From Paramarasmius palmivorus (taxonomy: Eukaryota; Basidiomycota; Agaricomycetes; Agaricales; Marasmiaceae): a stretch of DNA of 64,000 nt. Below are positions 10,668-22,092 of this stretch, one piece after another. How positions within the stretch are numbered: the stretch's first letter is position 1; every line of letters begins with the position of its first letter. The stretch lies in contig JAYKXP010000002.1 in NCBI GenBank assembly GCA_037176845.1, positions 1 through 64,000 on the forward strand, in the 5' to 3' direction. A model generated the notes under the pieces. The model worked only from the letters and a program-made list of their open reading frames with translations. It was not told the origin of the DNA and ran no database searches. Made by a program: the position numbers and the translations under genes.

Positions 10668-11453
10668 ATGATCACCTTGTACGACGTCGGTCCAGCTCCC
10701 AGTTCGAGCGAGATCTCGCTTTCTCCTCACGTTCGGAAGGCTAGGTACAGTTCCGCGTTACCTTAATTCCCATCGGACCTCGACTAACACACCGGCAGGT
10801 ACATCCTCAACTACAAACGCATCCCATACAAAGTCTCCTGGGTAACCTTCTTCACTCTCGAAGAAACCGCCAAGTCCCTCGGCGCAGCTCCCACAGGCGT
10901 CCGCGCAGATGGTTCAATTCGATACACTGTCCCATTCATTGTCGACTCTTCCACAGGCGCTGTTGTATCCGACTCGTACCGTATCGCGGAATACCTCGAC
11001 AGAACCTACCCCGATACTCCTCGTCTCGTTCCAGGGGGTACTGAAGGCCTCCAATGGGCGTGGGGCGATACGATCCCTATGCGAGTTATTCCACTCCTCG
11101 GGGGGCTGGCAAGGCCGCTGATAGAGAAGGCTAATGGGAAAGAGATTATGAAAGGTGTAGATAAAGCCTACGGACCGCCAGGTCCACCGATGAGCGAGGA
11201 AGAGAAGAAGAAGGCGTGGGGGGTTGTTAAAGCTACGTTGGACGATATCAGCAAGTATTACCCGGAAGGACAGGTGTTTTTGACGGGAGATAAACCGATC
11301 TATGCCGATTTTTCGTTCATACCGGTTTTTTGGTCGGTTAAGACGTTGTTTGGGAGCGAGAGTGAGGAGTGGAAGGAGATGGCTGGGTGGAATGGAGGAA
11401 GGTGGGGGAGGATGTTGGATAAGGTGCAATATGAGTCGATGGAGGTGGTGTAA
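10668..11453 (+). CDS. Fungal glutathione S-transferase, etherase/GSTFuA-like (copy 2)
   Basis: Exons are 10668-10744 and 10799-11453, giving 243 aa, colinear with copy 1 at 4901-5681 and clearly a recent duplicate on the opposite strand. It carries the same MITLYDVGP start, SPHVRKAR helix, TVPFIVD cis-proline site and SDSYRIAEYLD glutathione-contact stretch, and ends ESMEVV. One residue is inserted near LLGGLARPLIEK compared with LGLVRPLIEK of copy 1. The intron donor is canonical GTACAG. No lesion was found. The likely role is conjugation or ligand binding of aromatic toxins or wood breakdown products. Confidence 0.87.
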
Positions 11454-11840
11454 CAATGTTATAATTTAGACGCTCAAACGCGGTCACGAGATGTGTTGTT
11501 AATTTTGAATTGACTTGGCCAAGGGCCTATCTCCAACATCCTGGTGATGAATCACGGGTGTGCAGAACGTTTGCTGTGGTAGTCATTGAAGGATAATGAA
11601 AAGGAATGCGCGCCGGAAGCTCAAGCTCCAAGCATGGTGTCGAGGCGCAAAGATATTGGGCCCGGTCCTCACACTTATTGACCACCCAGTGTTGACCTAT
11701 TTCAAGCATGTCTGAGGAAACGGTAGCTTGCATATTTCTATAGATACTCAATGAACAGTATCTGTACAGTACTTAAACTTGAAGTACTTTAATCTATTGC
11801 GTGTTTGGACATTCGGAACTTTGCACAAGACGCTTCACGT

Positions 11841-12544
11841 TTAACAGAACGTGATGGTGATCTGCGGCGAGTTGCAGGGTTAGCGGGCATACCACCAAGA
11901 AATACAGGGGAAAGACTCACTCCAGCGTCATTGCTAGTGCATTGAACAGGTTTTCCGCCCTCCGTTTGAGACCCAAGATAAGCACCAGGACATTTTTCGG
12001 CGCTGTTCCCAGTGCATGGGCCCGGAGCCTTCTTGGTGCAGGAGCCAGTGAACTCAAAGTCCATCTTGTACGTGCTACAAGAAAGAAAGAAAAAGAACAA
12101 CAACATTTGAGTACAGTACCGGACACACGTAGGAAGCGTACTCACTACTTGTGGTTACCCAGTCCATTACCAGTCAAGAGCGAGTAATCAGCAGCGTTCT
12201 GGGTGTTACCATCGGAGTTGCCGGGGTTGGTGAGGGTAAACTCGACAATGCCGCAGTTGACACCGGAGCTCTTGCAGTCGGCGCCAGCGAAACCGTCGAC
12301 CCAGGCTACACCGCCGAGGACTCGGCCGTCGATGGTACCAGAGCCTCGAGGGTTGCTGTGACCCTGGTAGAGGAAGACAGGCTTGCCGCTGCCGCATTTG
12401 TTGACCAGCTGAAGAGAATGTCAATTAGTGACTCAGAGTAAGAGTCGCCCGACGACGGTGAGAAGGCTATACCTTGACATTGTGAGACTCGGCCAGAGCA
12501 GTACCGGCGAGAGCAAGAGTGGAAGCGACGAGAGAGAACTTCAT
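11841..12544 (-). CDS. TLP2: small secreted thaumatin-like/glycopeptide-family protein
   Basis: Exons are 12473-12544, 12146-12408, 11921-12074 and 11841-11861, giving 169 aa. The signal peptide (MKFSLVASTLALAGTALA) is followed by ESHNVKLVNKCGSGKPVFLY. All eight cysteines of the family are kept, ending ITITFC. Compared with TLP1 it has one extra residue (PGNSDGNTQN) and KKAPGPC in place of AAAPGPC. It is intact and points away from GST copy 2 across a 390-base tail-to-tail gap. Confidence 0.75.
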
Positions 12545-12625
12545 GTTTGAGTTGAAAGAGTAAAGCTTTGAGTTGTAGTGGATGAGAGTGGTGAATGCTG
12601 CTCTTTGGTGTTTTTTGGTGTCTGC

Positions 12626-12632
12626 TTTTATA
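12626..12632 (-). promoter_or_regulatory. TATA box of TLP2
   Basis: GGTATAAAAGCAGAC on the minus strand, about 85 bases before the ATG, aligned with the same site in the other TLP genes. Confidence 0.6.
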
Positions 12633-12639
12633 CCAATTT

Positions 12640-13884
12640 CCGGGGTCGAAAATCCAAGCAGAGCGATGCGCAAGTGGGCTATTTCGGCTTCATCACGACC
12701 CGCTCTTGGAGTCGTAGAATGTAGATGAGTATCGGACATATCCACAGTATACCCGTGCGCCCAACGATGATTTCGAATAGTTGCACTGCCAGTGACGCAA
12801 GAAGAAACGAAAATAAACTTGAACTTGTGGCAATTTGCAAAGGGATCAGCCGTTCTCTCGTATGATGTCTCGTCATACGGAGCACATTGTCTTTGCGCTC
12901 GTCTCCAAACGGCCCGGGATCACGCTCGTGTCCACAAAAGATTTCGTATAACGCTTGCGCTCGTACTCCCAACTTCTCCCGCTGAAGTCGATATTCGGTA
13001 GCAAGCCAGAGGTGTATGGGGTATAGGTAAGACATTAGACAATGTGATAGTGGCCGGGCCTATGAATAGAAAGTGGCAGACGGACAAAGCGGAAAACGGA
13101 TAGTTGGCGAACGCGAATGGTGTTTTATTCTGAATGAGATGTTGTTGGTCAAAGACGGTTATGGAGATTAGGTTGGTGCGAAGCATCATGACGAATGCCT
13201 GATGTCTCCTGGGAGGCCGAGTCGACTGGTAAAACTCTCTTGTCTTTGTACCCAATCCAACATTACACGATTGACCAAATGCCCAATCCGTCACGGTGTA
13301 TAGCGACCTTCAGTTCGATGACCCCCAGAACCATCCCAATAGACACGAAAGGACGAGTTTGGCGTATTTTGGACTGTTTTTTCTCCACATAGGGCATTCG
13401 AGTCGATGTGTTCCCAAAGTACGAAATTACGGGCCTACCAACCTTCGAGAAGGAGTCGAGGTACTGAAAAATTCGGTCTTCCACAGCCGAGATGGTCTTT
13501 AGACTTTGGGGCATCTCCCGCTGTATGTGGTAGTCGTAAAAAGTTATGGGTGAAGAAAATCTGGATTCTGTACAGCCGAGCTGAGCAATTTGCAAAAGCA
13601 CATGACGGGAGAACTTGAACGAGAGCCGAATATCTATCTATCTATCACGCGCTTTTCCGACTCGTACACTAACGCTCAAGCTCCTCAGGAAGGCGAAGAT
13701 ATTGCTGGTCCTCACACTTATTGACCTACACCCAGTATTGACCTATTTCAAGCATGTCTAAGGACACGGTACCCTGCATATTCCGAACAACAGTATATTT
13801 GTACAGTTTTACTTAAATTACTTTAATCCATCTCCATCGCGTGTTTCGAGACATCCAGAACTCTGACGGTCATCGTCCGACAAT
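12640..13884. other. TLP2 upstream flank and TLP3 downstream flank
   Basis: The flank (12670-13030) shares long stretches with the TLP6 upstream region at 55260-55600, such as CTCTGGCTTGCTACCGAATA on the minus strand. 13615-13650 holds a (TCTA)n tract within a motif that recurs at 15525 and, inverted, at 54295. 13690-13800 matches the region downstream of TLP2 (11640-11760). No separate gene is supported. Confidence 0.4.
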
Positions 13885-14570
13885 TTAACAGAACGTGATA
13901 GTGATCTGCGGCGAGTTAGCGAGCATACCACCAAGAAAAGAGAAAGACTCACTCCAGCGTTATCACTAACGCACTGAACAGGTCTTCCGCTCGTGGGGTC
14001 ATTCCCAAGGTAAGCACCAGGACATTTTTGGGCGCTGTTCCCAGTGCATGGGCCCGGAGCCTTCTTGGTGCAGGAACCGGTGAAAGCGAAGTTCATCTTG
14101 TACGTGCTACAAGAAAAGAAAGAAAAAGGTCAACAACATTTGAGTACAGTACCGGACGCACGTAGGAAGCGTACTCACAATTGATGGTTCCCAAGTCCAG
14201 GACCAGTCAAGAGCGAATAATCCGCAGCATTCTGGGAATTGGCAGTATTACTGGGGTTGGTGAGACTAAACTCGACGATACCGCAATTGACACCGGAGCT
14301 TAGACAGTTGGCGCCAGCGAAACCGTCGACCCAGGCTACACCACCGAGGAGTTGGCCTTGGATTGTGCCAGAACCTCGAGGTGTGGGGTGACCTTGGTAG
14401 AGGAAGACCGGTTTGCCGCTGGGGCAGTTGTTGACCAGCTGAAGAGAATGTCAATCAGTAGGAGTCGGCTGACGACGGTGAAAATTTGAAGGCCTTACCT
14501 TGACGGTGTGAGACTCGGCTAAGGCGGTGGCGGCGAGAGCAAGAGTAGAGGCGATGAAAGACAGCTTCAT
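13885..14570 (-). CDS. TLP3: small secreted thaumatin-like/glycopeptide-family protein
   Basis: Exons are 14499-14570, 14179-14438, 13953-14106 and 13885-13905, giving 168 aa. It has the signal peptide MKLSFIASTLALAATALA and eight cysteines, although the first cysteine block reads VNNCPSGKPVF where the others have CGSG. Exon 3 keeps KKAPGPCTGNSAQKCPGAYLG. It is an intact tandem neighbour of TLP2 on the same strand. Confidence 0.75.
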
Positions 14571-14638
14571 GTTTGAGTTGTAGTAGATGTGGACTTGGGA
14601 TGGTCGTGAATACTGCTCTTCGTTTTTTTTGGGGGTGT

Positions 14639-14645
14639 TTTTATA
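14639..14645 (-). promoter_or_regulatory. TATA box of TLP3
   Basis: TTGGTATAAAAACACC on the minus strand, about 70 bases upstream of the ATG. The base after TATAAAA differs from the other copies. Confidence 0.55.
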
Positions 14646-14659
14646 CCAATAACTTCTAG

Positions 14660-15697
14660 GGTCGAAAATCTAAGCAGTGGCCTACTTATTTCGGCTTCAT
14701 CAGACCTCAGGACCCTGTAGAATGTAGATGTACCCGCGCGCGCCCAACGATCGATGTAGCTCGCAGTGACTCGGACGCAACAATAAACTTGTGGCAATTC
14801 GCAGATGCGCCACAACGGGATCAGGCGTGCTCGTCTCCACACATTTGGTATAGCGCGTACTCCCGACTCCCGCTGAAGTCGACGGTATTCGGTAGCTGTC
14901 ATGGGTGTATGGGATATGTGATGGTGTCCTATGAATAGAAAGCAGACGGTACGAGGGCAACGCGAATTCGAAGTGCGAGTGAGATGTTGTCATGGAGAAG
15001 AGGTTGGCGAGTGACTGATGTCCGCTGGGAGGCTTGATCCATCATGCATCATGGCGGAGTGAATTCGACTCGGATCCAAAGTCAAACACCTCTCGAGTCT
15101 GGTTGCCTTTGATACCCGACCAAGCATTCAAATGCCCAATCCGTGTATAGCGGCCTTCAAACTTCAAGTTTTCGATGACCCCGATTATCATTCTATGTCC
15201 CAATAGTAGACACCCGGGAAGGTATGGACTCGGAGTCTAGCGTAGTTTGGACTGGCTCCAAGTTTTTCGCATCATGCGATGTGTTCCCATTGCCCAAAGT
15301 ACGAAATTGCCGAGGAGTTGAGGTACTGAAAATTCGGTGTTTCACAGCCGTGAACATGTTGCCTTGCAAGCTGCTTTGTAGGAAGTTGTCAGCGCTTCAG
15401 ACTCCAGATGATCACTCACCCTAGCCTGTCATACTCGCATGGCTATAGTTCAAGTTATCCCATGCATATGTCCTTGTGGGTGAAGAAAATCCAAAGTGAA
15501 CGAAAGCACATGATGGGAGAGCGAGAGCCGAATATCTATCTATCTATCACTATTTTGACGGGGTTGACCTGTTATATCGCAGACTCGAGCCGTTGTGAGT
15601 AGTCAGTCTTCTACATTGCTGCTTCAATTCTTGTCCTCTTTAGACTCGGAGCAGGAAATCCCGGATCCGAAAACACTGTAGATCTAGATTTCAAGGG
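14660..15697. other. TLP3 upstream flank with (TCTA)n tract
   Basis: Upstream sequence similar to that of TLP1 and TLP2 is followed at 15475-15550 by GGGTGAAGAAAATC...GAGAGCCGAATATCTATC, which matches 13545-13640. The copied flank ends before the FAD monooxygenase fragment. No gene is seen. Confidence 0.35.
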
Positions 15698-16985
15698 CTA
15701 CAAAAACACCTTCCCAAAATACCTCTTCACTCCTTCCTCCACTTCCCCACGAAGAATGGCACCAACATACCCATCCGGTCTAACGATAACCACACCTCCC
15801 TTCTCCTGCCCCTGCCCCTTCTCCCCATCGATACCAAAACCATAATGTTTGTACGCGTACCCTGCGGTATCCACAACACCTTCCGCATCTCCTTCCCTTT
15901 CCACATCTCGGGGGTAGATGACAAGTGTTTTCACTACATCCTTCGGCAACGAAAGGTCCAAAGAAACACCCGGAGATGGGGCGAACACGAGGATAGTGTG
16001 GTGTGTCGGTTTAAACACCCCAAAAAGCGACGTCTCCTCGCCACCTGCAATCGGTTGAAGGCCCGGCGCATCAGGCGCTCGATCCCCCGCCGTAAGCACC
16101 CCATCCAATCCCGATCTATACGGATCCACACCACCTTCTTCGCCTTCTTCGCCCCCGGACATGATAATGGGGCTCCCGCGATAGTTGACACCAAACTGCC
16201 TCAACTCAAAGCCTCTTCCCAGGCCTGCATTTTCTGTCTTGGTGTACGTGGCGTTGAGTAAGTCGGTGGTTTTACCCAACATGGAGGCGATTACGGGGAG
16301 ACGTTCGGTTGTGTATGATGTGAGGAGTGATGCTGGGGAGAGGTGGCGCAGGACGAGGGTGAGTTTCCAGGAGAGGTTTATCTGTTTGTGTTGGTGTTGG
16401 GGGTAAGCAAAGGAATGGGGGTGAAAAGAAGGGGTATTGGGGGTAAAAGGAAAGGAAGGACGTACGGAATCCTGCACGCTAGAGTTCATCCCTTGGGCTC
16501 CTGTTGGGGGGTGTACGTGTGCTGCGTCTAGAGTACGCGTTACGAGTTAATGCAGGTGTAAGAAGAGAAGGAGAGGAAGAAAGCGTACCTCCGACAATGA
16601 AAACACGTCCTTCACCAAACTTATCTGCCATGCGTATATTCGCCCTATACACACCCAGTCAACCATCAGCCAAAACGCGCAACAACACGACGTACCTCCA
16701 CACCCCCATCCAAATAACATCACCAAACTCGACATCACGTCGCCCCGTAACATCTCGGAAAGTTTGGATCCAAGCTTCGCGGTTTGAGGACATGTAATCA
16801 TAATCGAGGTTTTTACCGCCGCAGATGAATGTGTATCTGTCAGTGTGTTTTTCGAATGTTAGGAGGTTGATCCTGCGAAGCCGTGTGTGTTAGATTTCGG
16901 TGAGATGAGAAAGCAGGGAAGGGCGTACTGCCTGTTAGCGTTTGTTCCCCATGAACGGCACTGTCGGTTTTACGCGTCAAATAAA
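15698..16985 (-). pseudogene. FAD-dependent monooxygenase (phenol 2-monooxygenase-like), 5'-truncated
   Basis: Only the C-terminal half of a class A flavin monooxygenase is present. Spliced leftward, the exons read DRYTFICGGKNLDYDYMSSN, VIWMGVWR, ANIRMADKFGEGRVFIVG, then the FAD-ribityl motif DAAHVHPPTGAQGMNSSVQDS, and INLSWKLTLVLR. The last block runs to the stop at 15698 with ELRQFGVNYRG and a thioredoxin-like tail (RPDGYVGAILRG). Introns are GT-AG. The N-terminal GxGxxG dinucleotide-binding region is absent. Upstream of about 16880 the sequence degrades and then meets a plus-strand oxidoreductase fragment. Without the FAD-binding N-terminus it cannot be a working enzyme. Confidence 0.8.
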
Positions 16986-18083
16986 GCACCTGAAAAAGCG
17001 GATAGGTTATCTCTTTCCGTTCCCTTTGCATACCGGAACAGATGGTGCTGGGATGGTAGTGCAAGTCGGTCCTGGGGTGTCCAAGGTCAAGATTGGTGAT
17101 AGGATGTATGGCTTGTCTTTTACGATCTATTCAACGCAACTGACGTGTTTTGTAGCCTCTTTCAAGGATGGACAGATAACAAACGAAGTAGTTTTCAGGA
17201 ATACACTGTCGTTGATGTGGATCTCTGTGCCAAGGTACGCGTTTTCCTTCCCATATCCCCACACCTCATCTAACACCCAACGCCCAGATCCCAGACACCC
17301 TATCCTTCCTAGAAGCAGCTGCCCTTCCACTCCCCCTAATAACCGCCGCCTTTGGTCTTGCGCTCCCATACCCAGCTCAGCCAACCCCATCGGCTGCAGC
17401 TAAAGACTTTAAATTCCCGCCACGCGGCGGTGCAGGTTTAACGCCTTTCTGGCGTACGGAGGCTAAAGGCTCCTGCGCTGGACAGGCGATTCTGATCCTA
17501 GGCGGCTCGTCTTCTGTCGGTCAGCTAGGTAAGCACCCCGGCCATGTTAAATATACCTCTTCGGCTCGGTTTGACACGTCCACCAGCTATCCAAATCGCA
17601 CACCACCTCGGATTCTCAGATATCGTCACCACCGCTTCCATTACCAACGCTGAACACCTCACATCCCTCGGAGCGACTACCGTACTCGACCGTTCCACTA
17701 CCTTTGACCCCAACCCCAACCTGCCCAAAAACCTGAACATCATCTTCGACACCGTATCTTGTGCAACCCAATCCCACATCCACCACCTCGCCCCTGGGGG
17801 CAAGCTCATCTCCATCGGCACTATCTCACCCGAGCTAGGGAGTATGGGTGTGTCTACGTACGGTTCGGCGCATTATTACTCTGAATACGGTAAAGAGCTG
17901 TTCGGTGCCGTCGAGGGGCTCTTAAACGAGGGTGTGCTGAGGCCGCTGGGTGTGGAGAAGCTTGGTGGTGGGCTGGGTAGTGTACCTGATGGATTGGGGA
18001 GGTTGCAGAGAGGTGAGGCGGGGGGTATGAGGGGGAGGTTGGTTGTGGATCCTTCCGAGACTGGGATGAGGAAGGATGAGTAG
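16985..18083 (+). pseudogene. MDR-family (zinc-type) alcohol dehydrogenase, 5'-truncated and frameshifted
   Basis: The catalytic-domain start is missing; homology begins near 16985 with GYLFPFPLHTGTDGAGMVV and VSKVKIGDRMYG. The next exon (17155-17250) changes frame between SFKDGQ and QEYTVVDVDLCAK. Exons 17288-17528 (IPDTLSFLEAAALPLPLITA ... ILILGGSSSVGQL) and 17587-18083 (AIQIAHHLGFSDIVTTAS onward) are open and give a normal NADP-binding Rossmann half. It is head to head with the truncated FAD monooxygenase, and both lack their 5' parts, so one deletion or rearrangement may have removed both. Confidence 0.78.
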
Positions 18084-18568
18084 TTCGGTTTCGCGATGTA
18101 CTCTATATGTAAGCTTCAATATTCAATACTTACGACAGAGATCCCAATGGAAAGTGGTATTACATCTCGTCGATCGAGCTCAAGATCTATAAAGAAAACG
18201 CAGTCGTAATAGTCTCATCTCTAAATACACGCTATTCAGATCAAAACCGTCCTCTGTTTCAAAGGTCGCAATTAACGCAGAATGTAGTAACAGGATTCTA
18301 TTCAAATCGTGGAGATCCAAGCTCAAGCCTGGGTATGATTCTTCACTCGGATGAGAAGGCGAGCAGGTGAGGAGGTATAGCAATAAAATAAGATTGCGGG
18401 TGTCTATGTTCTAGTCGTGATTCCTATTACATCGTAAGTTAACGTTCTCTAAATGGATCTTGTGTTAGCCGCCACCACCCAAATGCAAAAACACATCAAC
18501 TCACCATCACCAATCGTCGTACCATTCATAATACCATAAGAGTTGAATCTAAACCGTCCCACTACCTC

Positions 18569-21049
18569 CTACTTCTGCCCCTGACTCTCCATAACCATCC
18601 TCGAAAACACACTCTTACTCCTAATCTTCGGGCCGTAGAAGAACAGGATCTACCAGCGTTTGAGTCCAAAGCAAAAGGAAGAGAGAAGGAAGAGGACGTA
18701 CAAAAGGAATAGGAATCATAACAGTAGCGATCAACGCAAACATCGTACTTGCCCATTTGTACGTCAACGCGCGAAACATTTGGTTTGTGAATAAGGGAAA
18801 GGCGAAGCCTGCGAGGTTTCCTGCAAGGGCGTGAGTGTGTTTTGAATGAGGAAGAGCAGAGGGACGTACGGCAGAGACTTTGCCCGGCTAGTGCTGAGGA
18901 TGCGAATGGGCCGTAGCTAGAATCAAGCATTAACATGGTAAGAGGAGGAATGGGAATAAGGAAATAAAGAAACACACCAATCAGCGAGATACGAAAACAC
19001 TGCGAGGTAGATCACATATGCCGACCAAGTGAATACCTTTGATTCCAAACCTCAGCTTGGATGAACACGATCGAGTAAAAAACAAACAGTCTTACCAAAA
19101 CACCCATAGCCAACCCAACCCACGACACACTACTAAACGACGTCCAAGCGTATATGAACATGCCTCCGGGGAAGAGGATAGCTGCGGCACAGGCAAAGTA
19201 GAGACGAGCTTCTGGGCCGCGGGTTGGGTAGCCTTTTCTGTAGAGCCGGTGAGCGAGCAGGAAGATGAAGAAGGATGGGTCAGGGACGTACTGATATAAT
19301 CGCTCTTGGATATAGTTGGTTATGAAGCCTATGGAGGAGCCGATACTGTCGGGCGAGTTAGCGTGAATTGCAGGAAGGAAGGAGTGGAGAAAGAGAAGGG
19401 AAGGGCACGAACATCATAGCGCAAAACACAGTCCCGACTTGGCCGATGGTGAAGTTGTGTATGTCGTGGAAGAGTGAACCGACGGATCTGGGAAGCCTGT
19501 GAGTGACTTGGAGTGGTACTGAGAGGTGTTATACGCACTCTAGCATGCAATACAATACACCCCATGCGAAGCCTATCCATAACTATCCAGGTAGACAGTC
19601 AGCTAGGTGAAAACGGTCAAAGGCTCAGGTAGCTCACACTAAAGCTCGCTACCACCGGCTCCGTGAACATAAGATCTAAAAAAAACGCATAAGCAACGTT
19701 CACGCCCAGGAGGTGAAAAAAGAACACTCACGAATCGGCCTCGTACACGAAATATAAATCAACGTCTTAAGCGACGCCCGCTCATCTTCCACTCTCGCTC
19801 TATAGCGCTTATCCCCAGTTTCCTTCCGTATCCGTCTCGCTATCCTCGTGAGTATAATCGACGCTCGTGTTTCTTTCATTACGAGTGGGATTAGGACGAA
19901 CATCGCTGATGCGTTTCTGCGAATACCAAAAGGTCATATTAGATCGTTACCAATATCAACCCGGTAGAAAAGGAAAAGGAAACACACATCATCTGAACCC
20001 ATTGAATCCACCTCCACCCCAGGTTCGTATTCATCTCTATCCACCCGGCAAAGACAGGTCCGAAACCCGTTCCTCCGATTGCTGTTAGAGCGAATAGTGC
20101 CATCGGTAAACCACGTCTAAATAGAGTGTTGATAAGGTATTGGGTATGATCAATTAAAAAGAAAAAGAAGAGGTCCTCACTGACTCGGCGCCCAAATATC
20201 CGCAACAGTACCACCCACCATCGTCGAACCCGTGGACCCAAAACCCCCTTGGAGGAATCGCGCGATGAGGATGGTTTGGATATTTTTAGCTCTGTCCTCT
20301 GATCAGTAACATAACACGGGAAAAAACAATAGAACGGGAAGCAAAAGAATAATTATAGAAGAGAGCGCGGGCGGGAACTCACTCCGCAATCATCAGATAC
20401 ATCAACATAAAACCCAGACTAGAAACAATATAAAGCGGTTGACGGCCGAATTCCTCGCTAAAAGAAGCTGTTACGAGGGGGACCAAGCCGAATCCCAATG
20501 CGTAGAGGCTTAAGCCGACTGTTGCTTGGTATTCGGTGCATCCAATGGAGGGGATCATGCTTGGGAAACCCATGTTGTAGGCTCCTGCTGTTCCGGCTGT
20601 TGGTTGTTGAGTGTTGGGTGTTGGGTGTTAAGGGTGATGGGGAAGGAAGCGTACCAGATAAGAGAGTAAAATAACACGCTAGGGCTGTTATCATCCATTT
20701 TTTGGTCGGTGAAAAGTTCATGGGGTTGCGTTGGTCGCCTGGTTCGAATTCGATCTGCGAAAGGCGTTAGCCTAAGCACGGAGTTCGAGGAAAGGGGTTG
20801 GTTGCGACTGACGTAGATAGGCTCTTGTTCATCGCTGGTACCAGAGGACTCTCCTTCTTTCTCGACCGACTCCTTATGATGCACGAGTTGATCCAAGTAG
20901 CTTCTATCGAGGTCTTCTGCAGACGGTGGCGTGATAATATCGACTCTGGGATCCAGACTGGGTTCTCGAACGTCCTTTAGGGATTTTATGGCCACGCCTT
21001 CGAGTTGCACCGTTCGAGCCGACTCTGCGTCATAGTTTCCTCCGTTCAT
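18569..21049 (-). CDS. Major facilitator superfamily transporter (DHA1-like drug/polyamine antiporter)
   Basis: This is a multi-intron gene read leftward. The start is the ATG at 21047-21049 (MNGGNYDAESARTVQLEG), giving a ~80-residue cytosolic N-terminus rich in acidic residues, then FSPTKKWMITALACYF (TM1), GTAGAYNMGFPSMIPSIG, and the signature loop SEEFGRQPLYIVSS. FGSTGSTMVGGTVADIWAPS and RGLPMALFALTAIGGTGFGP follow, then a long central loop (ARRIRKETGDKRYRARVED) and the second six-helix half ending IPFILFFYGPKIRSKSVFSR, MESQGQK and the stop at 18569. The layout matches fungal DHA1 exporters at the plasma membrane. No frame break was found in the joins I checked. The substrate is unknown; proximity to the terpene synthase could mean product export. 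Confidence 0.82.
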
Positions 21050-21059
21050 CACGAGAACC

Positions 21060-22090
21060 TGCGAAAAGGAAGAAAAAAAAGTCGCGTTAGGCGGTGGGAT
21101 TGACTCTCACTTATTTAAAGTGGGTTGTGATGAACGAAGTCGAGTCAGCATTTGTGAGCGAACGGTCATGAGGGATCTTGCCAGGTTTGTGCCGACGAGG
21201 GATATAGATCAACCATAAGCTTGCCGTCCACGTGGGTTTTTTGTGGAAAGTGAAAATGACAGAAATTGATCGTTATCCCCTGTTATCACCGTGCCTTTGT
21301 TCGATGTCGTCCGCGGTGTCGGTGTGTTCTTCTTCGCGATGGCTTGCATCGTCTCTCTTCACAGAGGTATGTTTCCAAGTAGTCCTTACGATATCCCGAG
21401 ACCTGATGGTGTCGTAGGCGCTGTTTCTCCTGGATTACACGCTCCAAACACTTTCTGCAAGAACTATATTCAGAGTGACGCGAGATCTATAAGCGTTTTT
21501 GGTTCCGAGGGGCATAACCGAGTCATGGTGGAAGGACGGAGCTCCAGAGTGGCTGATAGCGGATTATCATTGTGGCGAAGGGTTTGCGGTAGACAGGTGC
21601 GTGTTCTTCATTTTGCTTTTCTCCGTCTATTAATTCCTCTTTTCTCCAAGAGGTTATGTCGTGTCAGTAAACCATGGAGGATGCTTTGTACCGTTCAGAC
21701 ACACACACCTTCCGCAGCCTGTATTCCTTGACTCCTTCATTTCCTCCAACTACACCAACTTCACAACGGAACATCTGGCGGATCCAATCAGAAAACGTAA
21801 CCGGCTTGGCCCCCTGCAACCTCTCAGATCAGCATTCCGTTCCATTCATAAAGTCAGTCCAATGAAAAGACTCGCCTCTCGACACAAAGCTCTTTGTTCA
21901 TCATTCATTCACGACTGTCGACACTGGAAGGAAGAAGCCGCAAACACGAGTTTTACCCTTACCGAGCTCCCGCACAAAGAAATTTTTTTTTTTTTTGCAA
22001 ATCGGCCAAACGTTCGCAAACAGACCCAAGTACGATAAATAGGACCCCGCGGCTTTACGGATTCTTTGGGAGACCTTGACCTCTGACCAC
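21060..22090. other. Intergenic, nothing recognised
   Basis: Open frames up to 146 codons (21291-21731) have no recognisable domain. A T-run sits at about 21980-21995. Confidence 0.35.
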
Positions 22091-22092
22091 TA

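Noticed and set aside
10914..11456. 180-codon minus-strand frame opposite GST copy 2
   Set aside because: Antisense shadow of the well supported GST coding exon.
15845..16261. 138-codon plus-strand frame over the FAD monooxygenase
   Set aside because: Antisense shadow of the conserved monooxygenase exon.
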